A stretch of 64,000 nucleotides of DNA from contig NC_071672.1 of the NCBI RefSeq assembly GCF_028554725.1, positions 31,764,944 through 31,828,943 of the forward strand, read 5' to 3'. Every line of letters begins with the position of its first letter. Position 1 is the first letter of the stretch. The notes below the pieces were generated by a model, which did no database searches, was not told where the DNA came from, and was given only the letters and a program-made list of their open reading frames with translations. Shown piece after piece: positions 11,975 to 23,815 of the stretch. Source of the stretch: Zeugodacus cucurbitae (lineage: Eukaryota > Arthropoda > Insecta > Diptera > Tephritidae). Position numbers and translations under genes: made by a program.

Positions 11975-13345
11975 TCAAGCCATCAAACCACTCCTGTTTC
12001 CCAATCTGCTGGTAGGTAGTGGACCAGCTACAACCATGTCAAATTGCTCAAATGGCGTTCCCGAACTGCACTGCTTCTTCTGACCATGACTCTGGGAACT
12101 CGACACCTCATTTGCAATGCAATCTCCCATTAATTTACGACAACCAACCCAACAAAACTGATTCCTCAACCTTCCCAAGGTTTCCGTGATTCTTATGTGC
12201 ACTTCACTTGGACCTTTGTGCATCTCGTAGCGAAGTTTAGGTAATCTCTCATTCCGACCAACCATGAAAGATCGGGAGATTTGTCCTTCTTTACTTTTCC
12301 ATACCCAATATAACCAACCAGCCACTAACTTGAAGCTTTTGCACTGTGCCTTTGCGACTAGAGATTCTGCAGCCTTTTCTTCTTTCTCTGGACTTACCTT
12401 GGACGTTTGAGAGTCTTCTTCCTTCAGATCATAATCTTTTGTCCATGACACGTCTGTCTTCTCTGGGCTCACCTGCGTCGATATATGTACCTCCTGTTCC
12501 TTCAACTGTGTCGACATCTGTGCCGAAACCTGCGATGATATACCCTCTCCATGCACTTCCAGCTGTACTGACACCTTTTCTCTTTTTAAGGTCACCTCCA
12601 TCGACTCCTCCTCTTTCAACTGTGAGGATATCCCATTCACTTCCAATTGTGTTAACAAAATCTCTCCGTGCGATTCTAAAGTTCTTAACATACAGGTCTG
12701 ATTCGCTTCCAACAGTGTGGACATATTCTCCCCATGCACTACGAGTTGTGTGGACACCTCTGCTCTATTTGAGGCCACATCCATTGACTCATCCTCCTCC
12801 TCTTTTTCCAACTGTGAGGACACTCTATTCGCTTCCGACTGTGTTGACAAAATCTGCCCATGCGCTTCCAAAGTCCTTGACATACACGCATCATTCGCTT
12901 CGGTCTGTGTTAACAAATTCTCGTCTTGCGTTTCCCGCTGTATTGACACATCCGCTTTATTTGAAGTCTCATCCATTGATTCTTCCTTCTGCCAACTTCC
13001 GCTCTTTTAACTGTACCGATATTTGAGCTGATATCTGCGTTGATAACTGCAAGTGCTCTGCTTTCATCTCCGTCAACTGCAACGAAATCTGTGACAATGC
13101 AGACAAAACCATTTTCATGTCCTGTACTCCTGATGAACATGGATTATCTTCCTTTTCCTCTATTTTCGTTGTCGATTCCTCTAACAGCGATTCGAAAACA
13201 AATTCGTCCACGCTGATGTTTTCTTCTTTCATTGCCCTCTTAACCGGGCTTGCAATTCTGATTTCAAACCATTCGTTGCTAAGCCTCGTTGTTCCAACTC
13301 TCTTTTGAGTTGTGGTATCCTTAATTCGCTGAATTTGGCCATTAT
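11975..13345 (-). pseudogene. Gag-like frame with SAP motif, coiled repeats and integrase scrap
   Basis: Reading from about 13,345, the first codons give a SAP-like helix pair (IPQLKRELEQRGLATNG...SELQARL). The frame then shifts near 13,240. A 87-codon frame (12,969-13,232) continues with an ISLQLTEMKAEHLQLSTQ coiled stretch. The 333-codon frame (11,975-12,976) holds about three degenerate repeats of roughly 55-60 residues (STQLxxHGExxSTxLEAN...RTLExHGxILxTQ...SSQLKEEE). It then passes abruptly to RLRNQFCWVGCRKLMGDC and SHGQKKQCSSGTPFEQFDMVVAGPLP, which are the zinc-binding and early core regions of a Gypsy integrase. Protease, RT and RNase H are absent. The gag-to-integrase fusion is probably a deletion product. 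Confidence 0.6.
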
Positions 13346-13388
13346 CTCCTATGGAGTTTTATTTGTCAATCCCACTTCTGACACCAAT

Positions 13389-13790
13389 TGTAACGGATTT
13401 CCAAAATAAATCGTTTACTCTTAAACTCTACCCTGAATTCGATCACTGGATTGTCAAATAAAAGTCACACATTAATGGCTACACACTAATCTTTATTTCT
13501 AATTTAACAAACTTAACACTTTATTACTCAATACTCTACTTTACAACTCTAATTTATAGCTTGTTTACACTTTACTCGACAACTCTCTCGTTAGAATTGT
13601 CCTCACTCGACAACTCTCTTATTAGAACTGTGTCTTGCTGTCAGTCCGGCAGCCCTTATATAGTCGATTGTTAGCGATACATCGCCACTCGAACATTCTG
13701 GCAACTACGAGTATCGATGTCTAGATACATCTGGCAAGTTATCGATTTCGATAGTCAATTCTAGATTGTTCTGGTGCCATTTTCGTTACA
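13389..13790 (-). repeat. 5' LTR of the 11-13.8 kb element
   Basis: 402 bp, the longer LTR, with 28 extra bases near 13,515 (ttactcaatactctac...). It is followed on the minus strand by the presumed primer-binding site. Confidence 0.85.
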
Positions 13791-14029
13791 ATATGTATCT
13801 TTGATATGTTGAATTGTAAATATTAAAAAAAAAATTAGAAATACCCTTGTTTTCAACCACTGATACCCACCTAACTCCTTAATACCCCAAAAAGACAGCA
13901 TACATGTATTGAGCTTACCACTTTGTATTGTGAAAGCACACTGTAGAAACTAAACTTAAAAATAAACATTTGTATTTTATGTAAGTCTTTCTCATTATAA
14001 GTTTAGTTAAGGGAGTTGTCCCAAGTGAC

Positions 14030-14225
14030 GGCTTGTTGTTTTGTTTCGATAATAACGCGCCACTCCTCTCTTTCCCTCACAATTCGCCGCCATTTGGAAA
14101 TCTCAAGTGAAACCAGGTCGCTCTCCATCTAATCTTTCCAACGGAGTGGGTGGAGGTCTTCGCCTTCCTTCATAGTTGAAGTGCTTTCATCCATTCGAAC
14201 AACATGACCTAGCCAGCGCTCTTTA
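14030..14225 (-). repeat. RTE-like LINE, 3'-terminal scrap
   Basis: Matches the 3' end of the RTE copies, including cattcgaacaacatgacctagccagcg. On the minus strand this encodes the LARSCCSNG equivalent of the LGHVVRM box in another frame. The coding frame is broken. Confidence 0.7.
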
Positions 14226-14269
14226 CTACCCTATTCCAGATATGTTGAGAAAGGAATTTATGATAAAAA

Positions 14270-15376
14270 CAAGTAAAAAAGGGCTAAGTTCGGTTGTGAC
14301 CGAACATTTTATACTCTCGCAATTTCTATTTAATTTTATTAATATAATACATTTGAAGTTGGAAACCCTAATATTAGGTTTTTGGGAGCTAGGTGAAGTT
14401 ATAACCCGATTTCACCCATTTTTGGGACGTATTATTAGAAGAAACATATATTCTCTGAATTTCTTCAAAATATCTGAGGGACTTACCTATATTTTCGGTA
14501 TAAAAAGATTAGAAGCCCTAAGGTCCTCATGTTATGGTTATATGGGGCCTTGAAAACTTATGGTCCGATTTCGACGATTTTTAGAAGAGCGATGCCACAC
14601 TATAAATGCAGTATTTATGTATTTATATATTGTAAAGTAAACGATTCAGATTGTCTTCAAAGTTCTGGTACATAGGAAGTAGGTGTGGTTGTGAAGCGAT
14701 TTGGCCTATTTTCACAAAATATCATTTGGGTGTAAGGAAACTATTACAAACCAAGTTTCATTGAAACTTAGTTCTTGAGATATGGTTTTTGACCCATAAG
14801 TGGGCAATGCCACGCCCAGTTTCCATTTTGTAAAAAAATCTGAGTACAGCTTTCATCTGCCATTTCTTATGTGAAATTTAGTTAAAAATTTTGTTAGTGA
14901 GTTAACCCACTTTTAGTAATTTTCAACCTAACCTTTGTATGGGAGGTAGGCGTGGTTATAATCCGATGTTCTCCACTTTTGGACTGTACAAGCTCGTACC
15001 TAAAAAAAAAGAACCCAGGAAGTTTCCTCGATATAGCTTTAGTAGTTTGCGAGATATGTACAAAAAACTTAGTAGGGGGCGGGGCCACGCTACTTCCCCA
15101 AAAAAATTACATCCACATATGCCCCTTTATAGAGCGATCCTTTGCACGAAAATTTACTTGTATACCTTTAGTTGTGACTTAGTTATGACACTTTATATGT
15201 TTTCGGGCTGACGGACGGACAGACATCCGGATTTCAACTCCACTCGTCATGCTGATCATTTATATATATATATAACCCCATATCTAACTCTTTTATTTCT
15301 GTGTGATAAAAACAACCGTTATGTGATCAAAACTATAATAATCTCTTTAGCAACTTTGTTACGAGAGTATAAAAAT
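14270..15376 (-). repeat. mini-me/HINE-like repeat
   Basis: Opens with aacaagtaaaaaagggctaa and the hairpin, and ends with caactttgttacgagagtata. A short GGAC/GACA tract lies at 15,211-15,225 and the TA tract at 15,260-15,275. The adjoining 530 bases (15,377-15,904) contain nothing I recognise. Confidence 0.8.
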
Positions 15377-15904
15377 AACATTTTTGAGCGCATCACTTGG
15401 AATGACTATAATGATTTTTTTACGAAAGAAAATCAGTAATTAAAAAGATATATGTATATCGAATATATGTCCTATCCCCTAACCTATCTACGAAAGCATT
15501 TGACAGTCAGACCGAAAATTTCGGCAGCACACCTATTTTCTTAAGAGCAACAATATTTGGATATGAGTAAAGATGCGGATGGAACGCAAAATCACAATGA
15601 ATTTGACAATGGTTGAAACATGGTTGTAATATTGTATCACACACCCCGTGTCTAAACGGCTATTCGCTGTCATACAACAGTCAACTGTGAATAGATCCAG
15701 CTAGTGCGAAGATCTATATGGAAAACTATTCTGAAATTATTATAACTAATGGACAATGGGATTTGGTGAGAATCGTGAAAACAACCTACCCAATTTATAC
15801 TAAATTGAATTCCAACCAAAATCTCAACATCATTACGTTACAGTTTTAAATTGGGCGAAAAGTACGGTTAAAAACTTTATTAACATATCACACAACATGA
15901 TTCT

Positions 15905-16132
15905 TTGACTTTACAATCTATAAACTAAACACTAGTGCAGACATCGGAACAGGACTTTACACAAATACTGTATTTATAGTGTGGCAACGCTAACGACTAA
16001 AAATCGCCGAAATCAGGATATAAGGTTTTAAGCACACATATACCGTACATGAAGACCTCACTGCTTATGAACACCGAAAACTGAAAATATAAGTAAATCT
16101 TTCAGATATTCTAAACCTCCTCTGTATAAGTA
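15905..16132 (+). repeat. mini-me fragment (middle section only)
   Basis: About 230 bases resemble the middle of the family: acactagtgcagacatcgga, then ctaaaaatcgccgaaatc, then the gaagacctcactgctta section. Both ends are missing. Confidence 0.55.
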
Positions 16133-17290
16133 TTAAAAAACGAAGTTTTCTTCGTACATTTTGTACAGTTGTACATATGTGCATATGTATGTTCAAAAAC
16201 TATTCCACAATTAGAACATTGAAGAACTTTCAAAATCAAACAGCAAATATTCCATGTAGCCTAAATAATAGTATAAAAATAGAAACGAAATTAAAAGCTA
16301 AAAAACAAATTCAATAAAATAAAGGCAAGTGTACACATACATACATACTTGTGCATGCATAAATGTATATATTGTTTATACCAACAACCAGCAGCAAAAT
16401 TCAATATTACAGATAAAATCAAAAATCAACAAAGTTATCCAGTTGCATGCAATACAACACTATATGCGATACAACATTGGTATAACAGATTTTTGTTTTC
16501 TGTCGAAACGAAGACAGCGTCAGTTGCAAACGCAATTAACATTAGCAAAATAATAATTTCCCATTTCTATTTGTTGTTAATGTTTTCTCAATCAAAACTA
16601 TTTGCTTTCAGCAGTATTGTAAGGAAAATAAAATAAAATTCCTTTTAAGAAAGCACATATATTTTCAAATAAAACTCAACGAATAAAATGTGAAAATCTA
16701 AAACATTGGTTATAGAGATGTATTAACGACGCGATCACAGTGTCTAAAAACCCACATCTGTTACCATGTATTGTGTGACCTCATAAAGTTGTGTATATTC
16801 AAATATTGTGCCTAGCCATTGGTCAGTGAAACATCAGTGAAATTTATTTTTTTTTTTTTGGTGAAAATAAGTAAAATCGGATATTAACAACACCTAACCG
16901 CATACAGAAGTAGTGTGGAAAACTACTGAAAGTGCTTTAAGCGAGTCATTCCCATGTGACGCCCTGTTCTTTAGGGATTTTTTATATACATATTTTATTT
17001 TCTGGGTCCAGTAAAAGGTTAAAGCTTTAAGTTTATTATCCTATATTAACATATGTTTCGACCGTATGAATATAAAGTTGAAGCTAAAAATATTGTGTAG
17101 CACATGAGTTACAGCGCACTGAACACCCTCGCCTCGAAATACTGGGCTCGCACTTCCTCCACGATTTCGACTTATTAGCTTAACGCAAACAAAAAAATGT
17201 GCAGTGTTTTAAACTGCAAGCTTAAATGCATGGCATCGACCACTACCGAATCCAAAAATTGCACTTTTGGGAGACAAGTTTTGCGTTTTT
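16133..17290. other. AT-rich non-coding stretch
   Basis: Contains a CATA run at 16,334-16,346 and a polyT run near 16,850. The small frames (for example at 16,329) have repeat-like composition and no recognisable domain. No promoter, RNA gene or transposon end could be supported. Confidence 0.4.
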
Positions 17291-18000
17291 TTATACTCTC
17301 GCAACAAAGTTGCTAAAAAGAGTATTATAGTTATAGTATTATAGTATAGTAACACCCAAAACTAAACGAGTTAGATATATGGTTATATATACCACTGATC
17401 AGGGTGAAGAGTGGAGTTCAAAAAGTGGAAAAACGTCAGAAACACTAAATTTCTCATAAGAAATGGCAGATGGAAGATACACTCAGATTTTTTTACAAAA
17501 TGGAAAATGGGCGTGGCGTCGCTCGCTTATGGGTCAAAAACCATATCTCGGGAACTACTAGACCGATTTCAATGAAATTTGGTTTGTAATAGTTTCGTTG
17601 CATCCCAATGATATGTTGTGAAAATAGGCCAAATTGCTTCACAACCACGCCTACTTCTTATATACCAGAACTTTGAAGACGATCTGAATCGTTTACTTTA
17701 CAATATATAAAGTAAGGACTAGTGCAGAACTTTGCACAAATACTATGTTTATAGTGGGGCAGCCCCATTCTAAAAATCGCCGAAATCGGACCATAGGTTT
17801 TTAAGGCCCCATATATCGAACACGAGGACCTCGGTGCTTCTAACCTAATATTAACTTCCAACTTTCAATGGACTTTATACAATATATACGACGAATATGT
17901 GGGTCAAATTGTATAATATATAATATAAATAAATTTAAATAAATGAATTGCGAGAGTATAAAATGTTCGTTTACACGCGAACTTAGCCCTTCCTTACTTG
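17291..18000 (+). repeat. mini-me/HINE-like repeat, core deleted
   Basis: It has the tactctcgcaacaaagttgc end, the TA tract and the 3' hairpin end. The GTCY tract and about half of the body are missing: the sequence passes from 'gtgaagagtggagttcaaa' (17,403) straight to the 'aacgtcagaaacact' section. Confidence 0.75.
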
Positions 18001-18177
18001 TGTTTTTTTTTGTTATTAAGAAATCGAAATTTCTGGAATTTTTGATTGATAATTGAGCGTTCCATGCGTTGAGTGTACCTTACTAATTTCAAATCATTCT
18101 TTCAACCCGTTTTTGAGTTATGTATGTAGGAGGAAAGAAAACATAGTTTTTAAGAGAAACCCAACCATCGAATTTTT

Positions 18178-18580
18178 AACTCCCGCAACAAAGTTGCTAC
18201 GAGAGTATTATAGTTTTGTCCACATAACGGTTGGTTGTAAGTTGTAGGGTTATATATATCAAAATGATCAGGGTGATCAGGGAGTTAAAATCCGGTTGTC
18301 TGTCTGTCCGTCCGTCCGTCCATCCCTTCAAGCTGTAACTTGAGTAAAAATTGAGATATCTTGATGAAACTTGGAAGACGTATTTCTTGGCACCCTAAGA
18401 TGGTTAAGTTCGAAGATGGGCGTAATCGGACCACTGCCACGCCCACAAAATGACAAGGACCGAAAACATATAAAATGCTTTAACTCAGCCATTAATGAAG
18501 CTATTGAAGTAAAGTTTGGTATGAAGGATCGCATTATGAAGGGGCATATGTGGATGTAATTTTTTTGCGGAAGTGGGCGT
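18178..18580 (+). repeat. mini-me/HINE-like repeat cut at the edge of block A
   Basis: The proximal part only, with a GTCTGTCTGTCCGTCC tract at 18,299-18,320. It stops inside 'agtgggcgtgg' exactly where the duplicated block A begins, so 18,580/18,581 is a rearrangement breakpoint. Confidence 0.75.
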
Positions 18581-18795
18581 GGGGATACAAATTATTAAGC
18601 TATTTAAGCTTTTCAATCTATCGTGTTCCGATCTGACTTGTTCCATTTCTTTCTCTAAACGACAAAAGTTTACTGAGAGTTAAATAAAGATATAGAAGCA
18701 GGTGAAGTATTTACATCGTTAATTGAAGTAATAGAGTTTGGCTGAAATTGTCGAGTCGATAATAAATCAAAGAATACACATTGGATCTAAAGAAT

Positions 18796-19668
18796 TTATA
18801 CTCTCGCGACAAAGATGCTAACTGCCTTCCCTAAATAAAAGCGTTGGCGGAACGATTTTTATCGCTCAGCGTTAACGTCGATGCGCCATCCCTAAATAAA
18901 AGCGGCAACTTTACGTCAAATATCAAAGTGTTTACTTGAATTGTTGTTGTGAAATTTTATTGTACTGAGAAACTTCGTTTTTCAGCCAATTTTTCTTCGG
19001 AACGCTCTGTCAAAATAGAAAATTTCCGTCGCGTTATTTCGGTATGCGCCATACAAATTGTATGGGCATGGAAATTTTTGACAGTCATTTGCCGCTGACG
19101 TTTTTATTTAAGGAAGGCAGTAAGAGAGTATTATAGTTTTATTCATTTAAAGTTGTTTTTAACTCATAAAACTAAACTATATATAGGGTTATATATAATA
19201 TATCAAAATGATCAGGATGACGAGAACAGTTGAAATCCGGATGTCTGTCCGTCCGTCCGTGTAACGGATAACTTGAATAAAATTTAAGATATCTTGACGA
19301 ACATGGTGCACATGTTCCTTGTGAAAACCCAAAACCTATAAAGTCAAAAATAAGGTTATAAAAGTAAAATTTCGGTATAAAGGGTCGCACTTGGAAGAGG
19401 CATATCTGGATGACATTTTTTTTAAGTGGTCGTGGCTCTTTATAAACCAAACATTCAGCAGTCGTTTCCCTTACGTATCCCATTACACGCCATTAAATTT
19501 GATAAATCGGATAAGAACCACGCCCACCTCCCATACAAAGGTTATGTTGAGAATTACTAAAAGTCGGTTAACTCGCTAACGGAAAACACCAGAAACACTA
19601 AATTTTATGGAAGAAATGGAAAGATACAGCTGCACTCAGATTTTTTTTAATAAATTGAAAATGGGAGT
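18796..19668 (+). repeat. mini-me copy in block A, interrupted by a MITE
   Basis: The tactctcgcgacaaagatgctaa end is split from taagagagtattatag by a 299-bp insertion. The core and GTCC tract are at 19,200-19,260. It lacks the 13-base segment tgtcataacaaag that block C retains near 43,550. The distal half is missing after 19,668. Confidence 0.8.
18822..19120. mobile_element. Harbinger-type MITE with TAA target duplication (copy A)
   Basis: 299 bp. The ends ctgccttccctaaataaaag and cgtttttatttaaggaaggc (inverted) match at about 25 of 29 positions. TAA lies on both sides (18,819-18,821 and 19,121-19,123), and removing the insert restores the mini-me end seen in other copies. A 3-bp TAA duplication is typical of PIF/Harbinger elements. 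There is no coding capacity. Confidence 0.8.
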
Positions 19669-19929
19669 AGGCTGCATTTTGCATTTCATTTTCAAGTCGA
19701 TTAAAATTCAATCAAAAATTAATGCAGATTTTTATTTTGTATGGTAAATCGATCTTAACCATCGATTAAAATCGAGCAGATACCGGTTAATTTATCAAAT
19801 AGCTGCTATAAGAAAAGGCTATTAGGAAGTAAGTTAAATTTTTAGTTTAAAATGCTACATAAAAGGACCTGGGATATTTTTCTCCTTGGCACTCTGTAGA
19901 GTATACATATGCTTTATCAGTTAAATTCT

Positions 19930-20145
19930 TCAATAATGAACCAATTCAGCAATTTCACCACTAAGGAATATTTCCTTTTTGTCACAGCAACTCATATTTT
20001 TCGAAAGGTTTACTTTATTTTGTAACGTAATCGAGACGGTGGATACTTTTAAAATAATTTTTTTATACAATTCCGAATACTTGGTGCTGGTCCAATAATT
20101 TAAAGCTTTTCTATCAAATTTAATATTTTTATTCTCTCGAAACAT
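19930..20145 (-). pseudogene. hAT transposase C-terminal scrap (block A)
   Basis: A 71-codon frame: RKALNYWTSTKYSELYKKI, then STVSIT, then EIFLSGEIAELVHY. The order resembles the hAT dimerisation region (YWxxxxxxYxxLxxIAxxxLxxxxTSVPSERVFSxAG...LSxxxAExLVFL), but the SVPSERVFS box has decayed. Blocks B (28,323-28,538) and C (44,152-44,376) carry the same scrap. The call rests on motif order only. Confidence 0.5.
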
Positions 20146-20236
20146 GTTGCACAGAGTATTATAGTTTTGTTCACATAACGGTTGTTTGTGTCACCAAGAA
20201 ATAAAAGAGATAAATATGGGGTTATATATATGTACA
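20131..20236 (+). repeat. start of a second mini-me copy (block A)
   Basis: It runs from tattctctcgaaacatgttgc to the TA tract, where the Tc1-like element begins. Its continuation is preserved only in block B, at 33,293-33,697. Confidence 0.75.
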
Positions 20237-20998
20237 CAGTAGCAGACAGTGAAATCCGGACAACCATTTTATTTGTATTTAACGGGCGATTGTGACCGAA
20301 CAGTGTATTTTACTGCCGAAAGGCTTATTCTTTCACATAAATACGTGTTCGGTACACGTTTTAAAGCAACTTTCAGTTTATTTTTTAAGCGTTTAATAAT
20401 TTATTTTGTGCTTGTGCTTCGCTAAAAATTAAATATGGCGAATTTCAAAAAAATGTCCGAAATGCAAAAAAGTAATATTTTGATTTTGGAAAAATAAAAA
20501 CTGACAATTCGTGAAATAAGTGATTGAGTTGGCTTCAGCAAGTCCTCCGTCGGAGAATTCCTTAAAAAAATCGATAGAACCAGGTCTCTTAAGAAAAAAA
20601 AAAGAAAAAAGATGAAGACAAATTCAAAGGAAAATCGAGTGATGGGACGTATTTGTTTGAGGAATCGCTTCAAAACTGCTGAGGATGTTAAAGTGAAGTT
20701 ATTTCAAGATTTCGGTACAAGAACCGATCGTTGAAGGCTTCAAGATGTTGATTTGAACGCTCTTCGGTCCGCCAAAAACGACTTTGGACCTCAAAAATGC
20801 ATCAAAACCGTATACGATGGGCAAAAGATCATGAAAATTGGAGTCATTTTCATTGGCGAAATGTTATCTTCTCGGATGAATCAAAATTTAACCCTTCTAG
20901 TAGCGACGGCATGTCGTACGTAAGGCGGAGAACTTGTGACTGGTACAAGGACAAATGTCTCCAATGAATCGTTAAGCAGGGAGGCAGCCGAATGGTCT
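20237..20998 (+). mobile_element. Tc1-like element, 5' half only (block A)
   Basis: Starts with the terminal repeat cagtagcagacagtgaaatc. The transposase reads in fragments: MANFKK, then FSKSSVGEFLKK (helix-turn-helix region), then the DLNALRSAKN region, where one A is missing relative to block C. It stops at the RTE insertion; the 3' half seen in block B is not present here. Confidence 0.8.
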
Positions 20999-21029
20999 TC
21001 TTCTTCTTCTTAACTGGCGTAGAAACCGC

Positions 21030-22466
21030 TTACGCGGTTATAGCCGAGTCCACAACAGTGCGCCACGCATCTCTCCTTTTGGCGGTTTGGCGCCAATTGG
21101 TAATACCAAGTGAAGACAGGTCTTTCTCCACCTGGTCCTTCCACCGGAGTGGAGGTCTCCCTCTTCCTCGGCTTCCACCAGCGGGTACTGCATCGACAAC
21201 TTTCAGAGCTGGGGCACTTTCATCCATTCGAACAACATGACCCAGCCAGCGTAGCCGATGTCTTTTTATTCGCTGGACTATGTCTATGTCGTCGAACAAC
21301 ACATACAGCTCATCATTCCATCTTCTGCGGTATTCGCCGTTGCCAATGTTTAAGGGACCGTAAATCTTCCGCAAAACCTTTCTCTCGAAAACTCCTAGTG
21401 CCGTCTCATCGGATGTTGACACCGTCCACGCTTCTGCACCATAAAGTAGGACGGGAATGATGAGGGACTTGTAGAGTCTAGTTTTTGTTCGTCGAGAGAG
21501 GACTTTACTTTTCAATTGCCTACTCAGTCCATAGTAGCACCTGTTGGCAAGAGTGATTCTGCGTTGGATTTCAAGGCTGACATTATTATCGGTGTTAATG
21601 TTGGTTCCTAGGTATACGAAATTATCTACAACTTCAAAGTTATGACTGTCAACAGTGACGTGGGAGCTAAGACGCGAATGCGCTGACTGTTTGTTTGATG
21701 ACAGGAGATATTTCGTCTTGTCCTCGTTCACCACCAGACCCATTCGCTTCGCTTCCTTATCCAGGCGGGAAAAAGCAGAACTAACGGCGCGGGTGTTGTT
21801 TCCAATGATACCGATATCATCGGCGTACGCCAGTAGCTGTACACTCTTGTAGAAGATTGTACCTTCTCTATTAAGCTCTGCAGCTCTTATAATTTTCTCC
21901 AGCATCAAGTTAAAGAAGTCGCACGATAGCGAGTCACCTTGTCTGAAACCTCGTTTGGTATCGAACGGCTCGGAGAGGTCCTTCCCGATCCTGACGGAGC
22001 TTTCGGTGTTGCTCAACGTCAACTTACCAAAATTACCAAATTCAGACATCGCGGCATAAAGGCAGCTCCTTTTCGTGCTGTCGAAAGCAGCTTTAAAGTC
22101 GACAACTAGATGGTGTGTGTCGATCCTTTTTTCACGGGTCTTCTCCAAGATTTGGCGCATGGTGAATATCTGGTCAGTTGTTGATTTTCCAGGTCTAAAG
22201 CCACACTGATAAGGTCCAATCAGTTTGTTGACGGTGGGCTTTAGTCTTTCACACAGTACGCTCGATAGAACCTTATAAGCGATGTTAAGGAGGCTTATCC
22301 CACGATAGTTGGCGCAGATTGTGGGGTCTCCCTTTTTGTGGATTGGGCAGAGTACACTGAGATTCCAATCGTCGGGCATGCTTTCTTCCGACCATATTTC
22401 GCAAAGAAGCTGATGCATGCACCTTATCAGCTCTTCGCCGCCGTATTTGAATAGCTCGGCCGGCAA
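21030..22466 (-). pseudogene. RTE reverse transcriptase half (block A)
   Basis: 478 codons. In order: the finger/palm region with CPIHKKGDPTICANYRGISL, FRPGKSTTDQIFTMRQI, VVDFKAAFDS, the catalytic box QLLAYADDIGIIG, a thumb, and the C-terminal domain with RLRWLGHVVRMDE and RGRPPLRWKDQVEKDL. Relative to block B, six residues (an 18-base loss near 22,028) are missing between the AAFDS and TLSNTESS regions. It is separated from the endonuclease half by a frame change near 22,480, so no full protein can be made. RT would perform target-primed reverse transcription. Confidence 0.85.
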
Positions 22467-23815
22467 TCCATTGGCCCCGCCGCCTTGTTGTTCTTCAAGC
22501 GGGTAATTGCTATTCTAATTTCTTCACGGTCGGGCAATGGAACATCTGTTCCATCGTCGTCGATTGGGGAATCGGGTTCGCCATCTCCTGGTGTTGTACT
22601 TTCACTGACATTCAGCAGGGTGGAGAAGTGTTCCCTCCACAAACACAGTATACTCTGGTCATCAACCACTAGATCACCGCTGGGGGTCCTACAGGAGTGT
22701 GCTCCGGTCTTGAAACCTTCAGTTAGTCGCCGGATCTTTTCGTAAAATTTTCGAGCATTACCCCTGTCGGCCAGCTTGTCAAGCTCTTCATACTCACGCA
22801 TTTCTGCCTCTTTCTTTCTTTTTCTGCAAATGCGTCTCGCTTCCCTCTTCAGCTCTCGGTATCTTTCCCATCCCGCTCGTGTTGCGGTCGATCGCAACAT
22901 TGCGAGGTAGGCAGTCTGTTTTCTCTCCACTGCGAGACGACAATCCTCATCATACCAGCTGTTTTTTTGGCTTTTCCGAAAACCAATGGTTTCGGTTGCA
23001 GCTGTACGTAAGGAGTTTGATATGCCGTCCCACAGCTCCCTTATACCGAGATGCTGATGAGTGCTCTCAGAGAGCAGGAGTGCAAGTCGAGTAGAAAATC
23101 GTTCGGCTGTCGGTTGTGATTGCAGCTTCTCGATGTCGAACCTTCCTTGTGTTTGTTGACGTGTGCGCTTTTCTACACAGAGGCGGGTGCGTATCTTAGC
23201 TGCTACAAGATAGTGGTCCGAGTCGATGTTGGGACCACGAAGCGTACGCACATCAAAAACACTGGAGACATGTCGTCCATCTATCACAACATGATCGATC
23301 TGGTTGCGAGTGATTCGATCCGGGGACAGCCAAGTAGCTTTATGGATTTTCTTATGCTGGAATCTAGTACTACAGATGACCATATTTCGGGCCCCGGCGA
23401 AGTCGATCAGCCTCAGACCGTTTGGTGATGTTTCGTCATGGAGGCTGAATTTTCCGACTGTTGTGCCAAAGACACCTTCTTTACCCACCCTAGCGTTGAA
23501 ATCGCCAAGCACGATTTTGACATCGTGGCGGGGGCAGCGCTCATAGGTACGTTCTAGGCGCTCATAGAAGGTATCTTTGATCACTTCGTCCTTCTCTTCC
23601 GTCGGGGCGTGGGCGCAAATCAGCGATATGTTGAAGAACCTCGCTTTGATGCGGATTGTGGCTAGACGTTCATCCACCGGAGTGAATGCCAGGACTCGAC
23701 GACGGAGTCTCTCTCCCACCACGAATCCCACACCGAATTTGCGCTCCTTTATATGGCCGCTGTAATAGATGTCACAAGGACCCACCTTCTTCCGTCCTTG
23801 TCCCGTCCATCGCAT
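22427..23815 (-). pseudogene. RTE endonuclease half (block A)
   Basis: 462 codons of an apurinic-type endonuclease followed by a linker. Motifs: EMRWTGQGRKKVG near the start (catalytic Glu region), GDFNARVG, and DSDHYLV (the terminal Asp-His pair). The C-terminal linker has KRKKEAEMREYEELDKLADRGNARKFYEKI. The frame is open further upstream, but one base is missing near 23,965 in a C run compared with block B. The frame ends at the shared break after ITRLKNNKAAG. The family is similar to the 'craniofacial development protein 2-like' annotations common in invertebrate genomes. Confidence 0.8.

Larger units (their letters stand above)
11149..13794 (-). mobile_element. deleted LTR retrotransposon with ATAT target duplication
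   Basis: Two direct repeats start TGTAACGG and end CGTTACA: 11,153-11,526 (374 bp) and 13,389-13,790 (402 bp). They differ by a 28-bp length change plus scattered substitutions. ATAT occurs on both outer sides (11,149-11,152 and 13,791-13,794). On the minus strand the right LTR is the 5' LTR. It is followed by a possible primer-binding site TGGTGTCAGAAGTGGGAT (about 13,370-13,387), and a purine tract TGGAGGGCAG precedes the left LTR. The internal 1.86 kb is far too short for gag-pol, so this is a non-autonomous deletion derivative of a Gypsy-type element. Confidence 0.85.

Noticed and set aside
12346..13026. 226-codon plus-strand frame
   Set aside because: Opposite-strand shadow of the Gag-like repeat region; its proline/serine-rich content follows from the antisense repeats.
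23120..23428. Open frames on the plus strand opposite the RTE endonuclease (also 31,532-31,840)
   Set aside because: Antisense shadows conserved only because the two blocks are duplicates.
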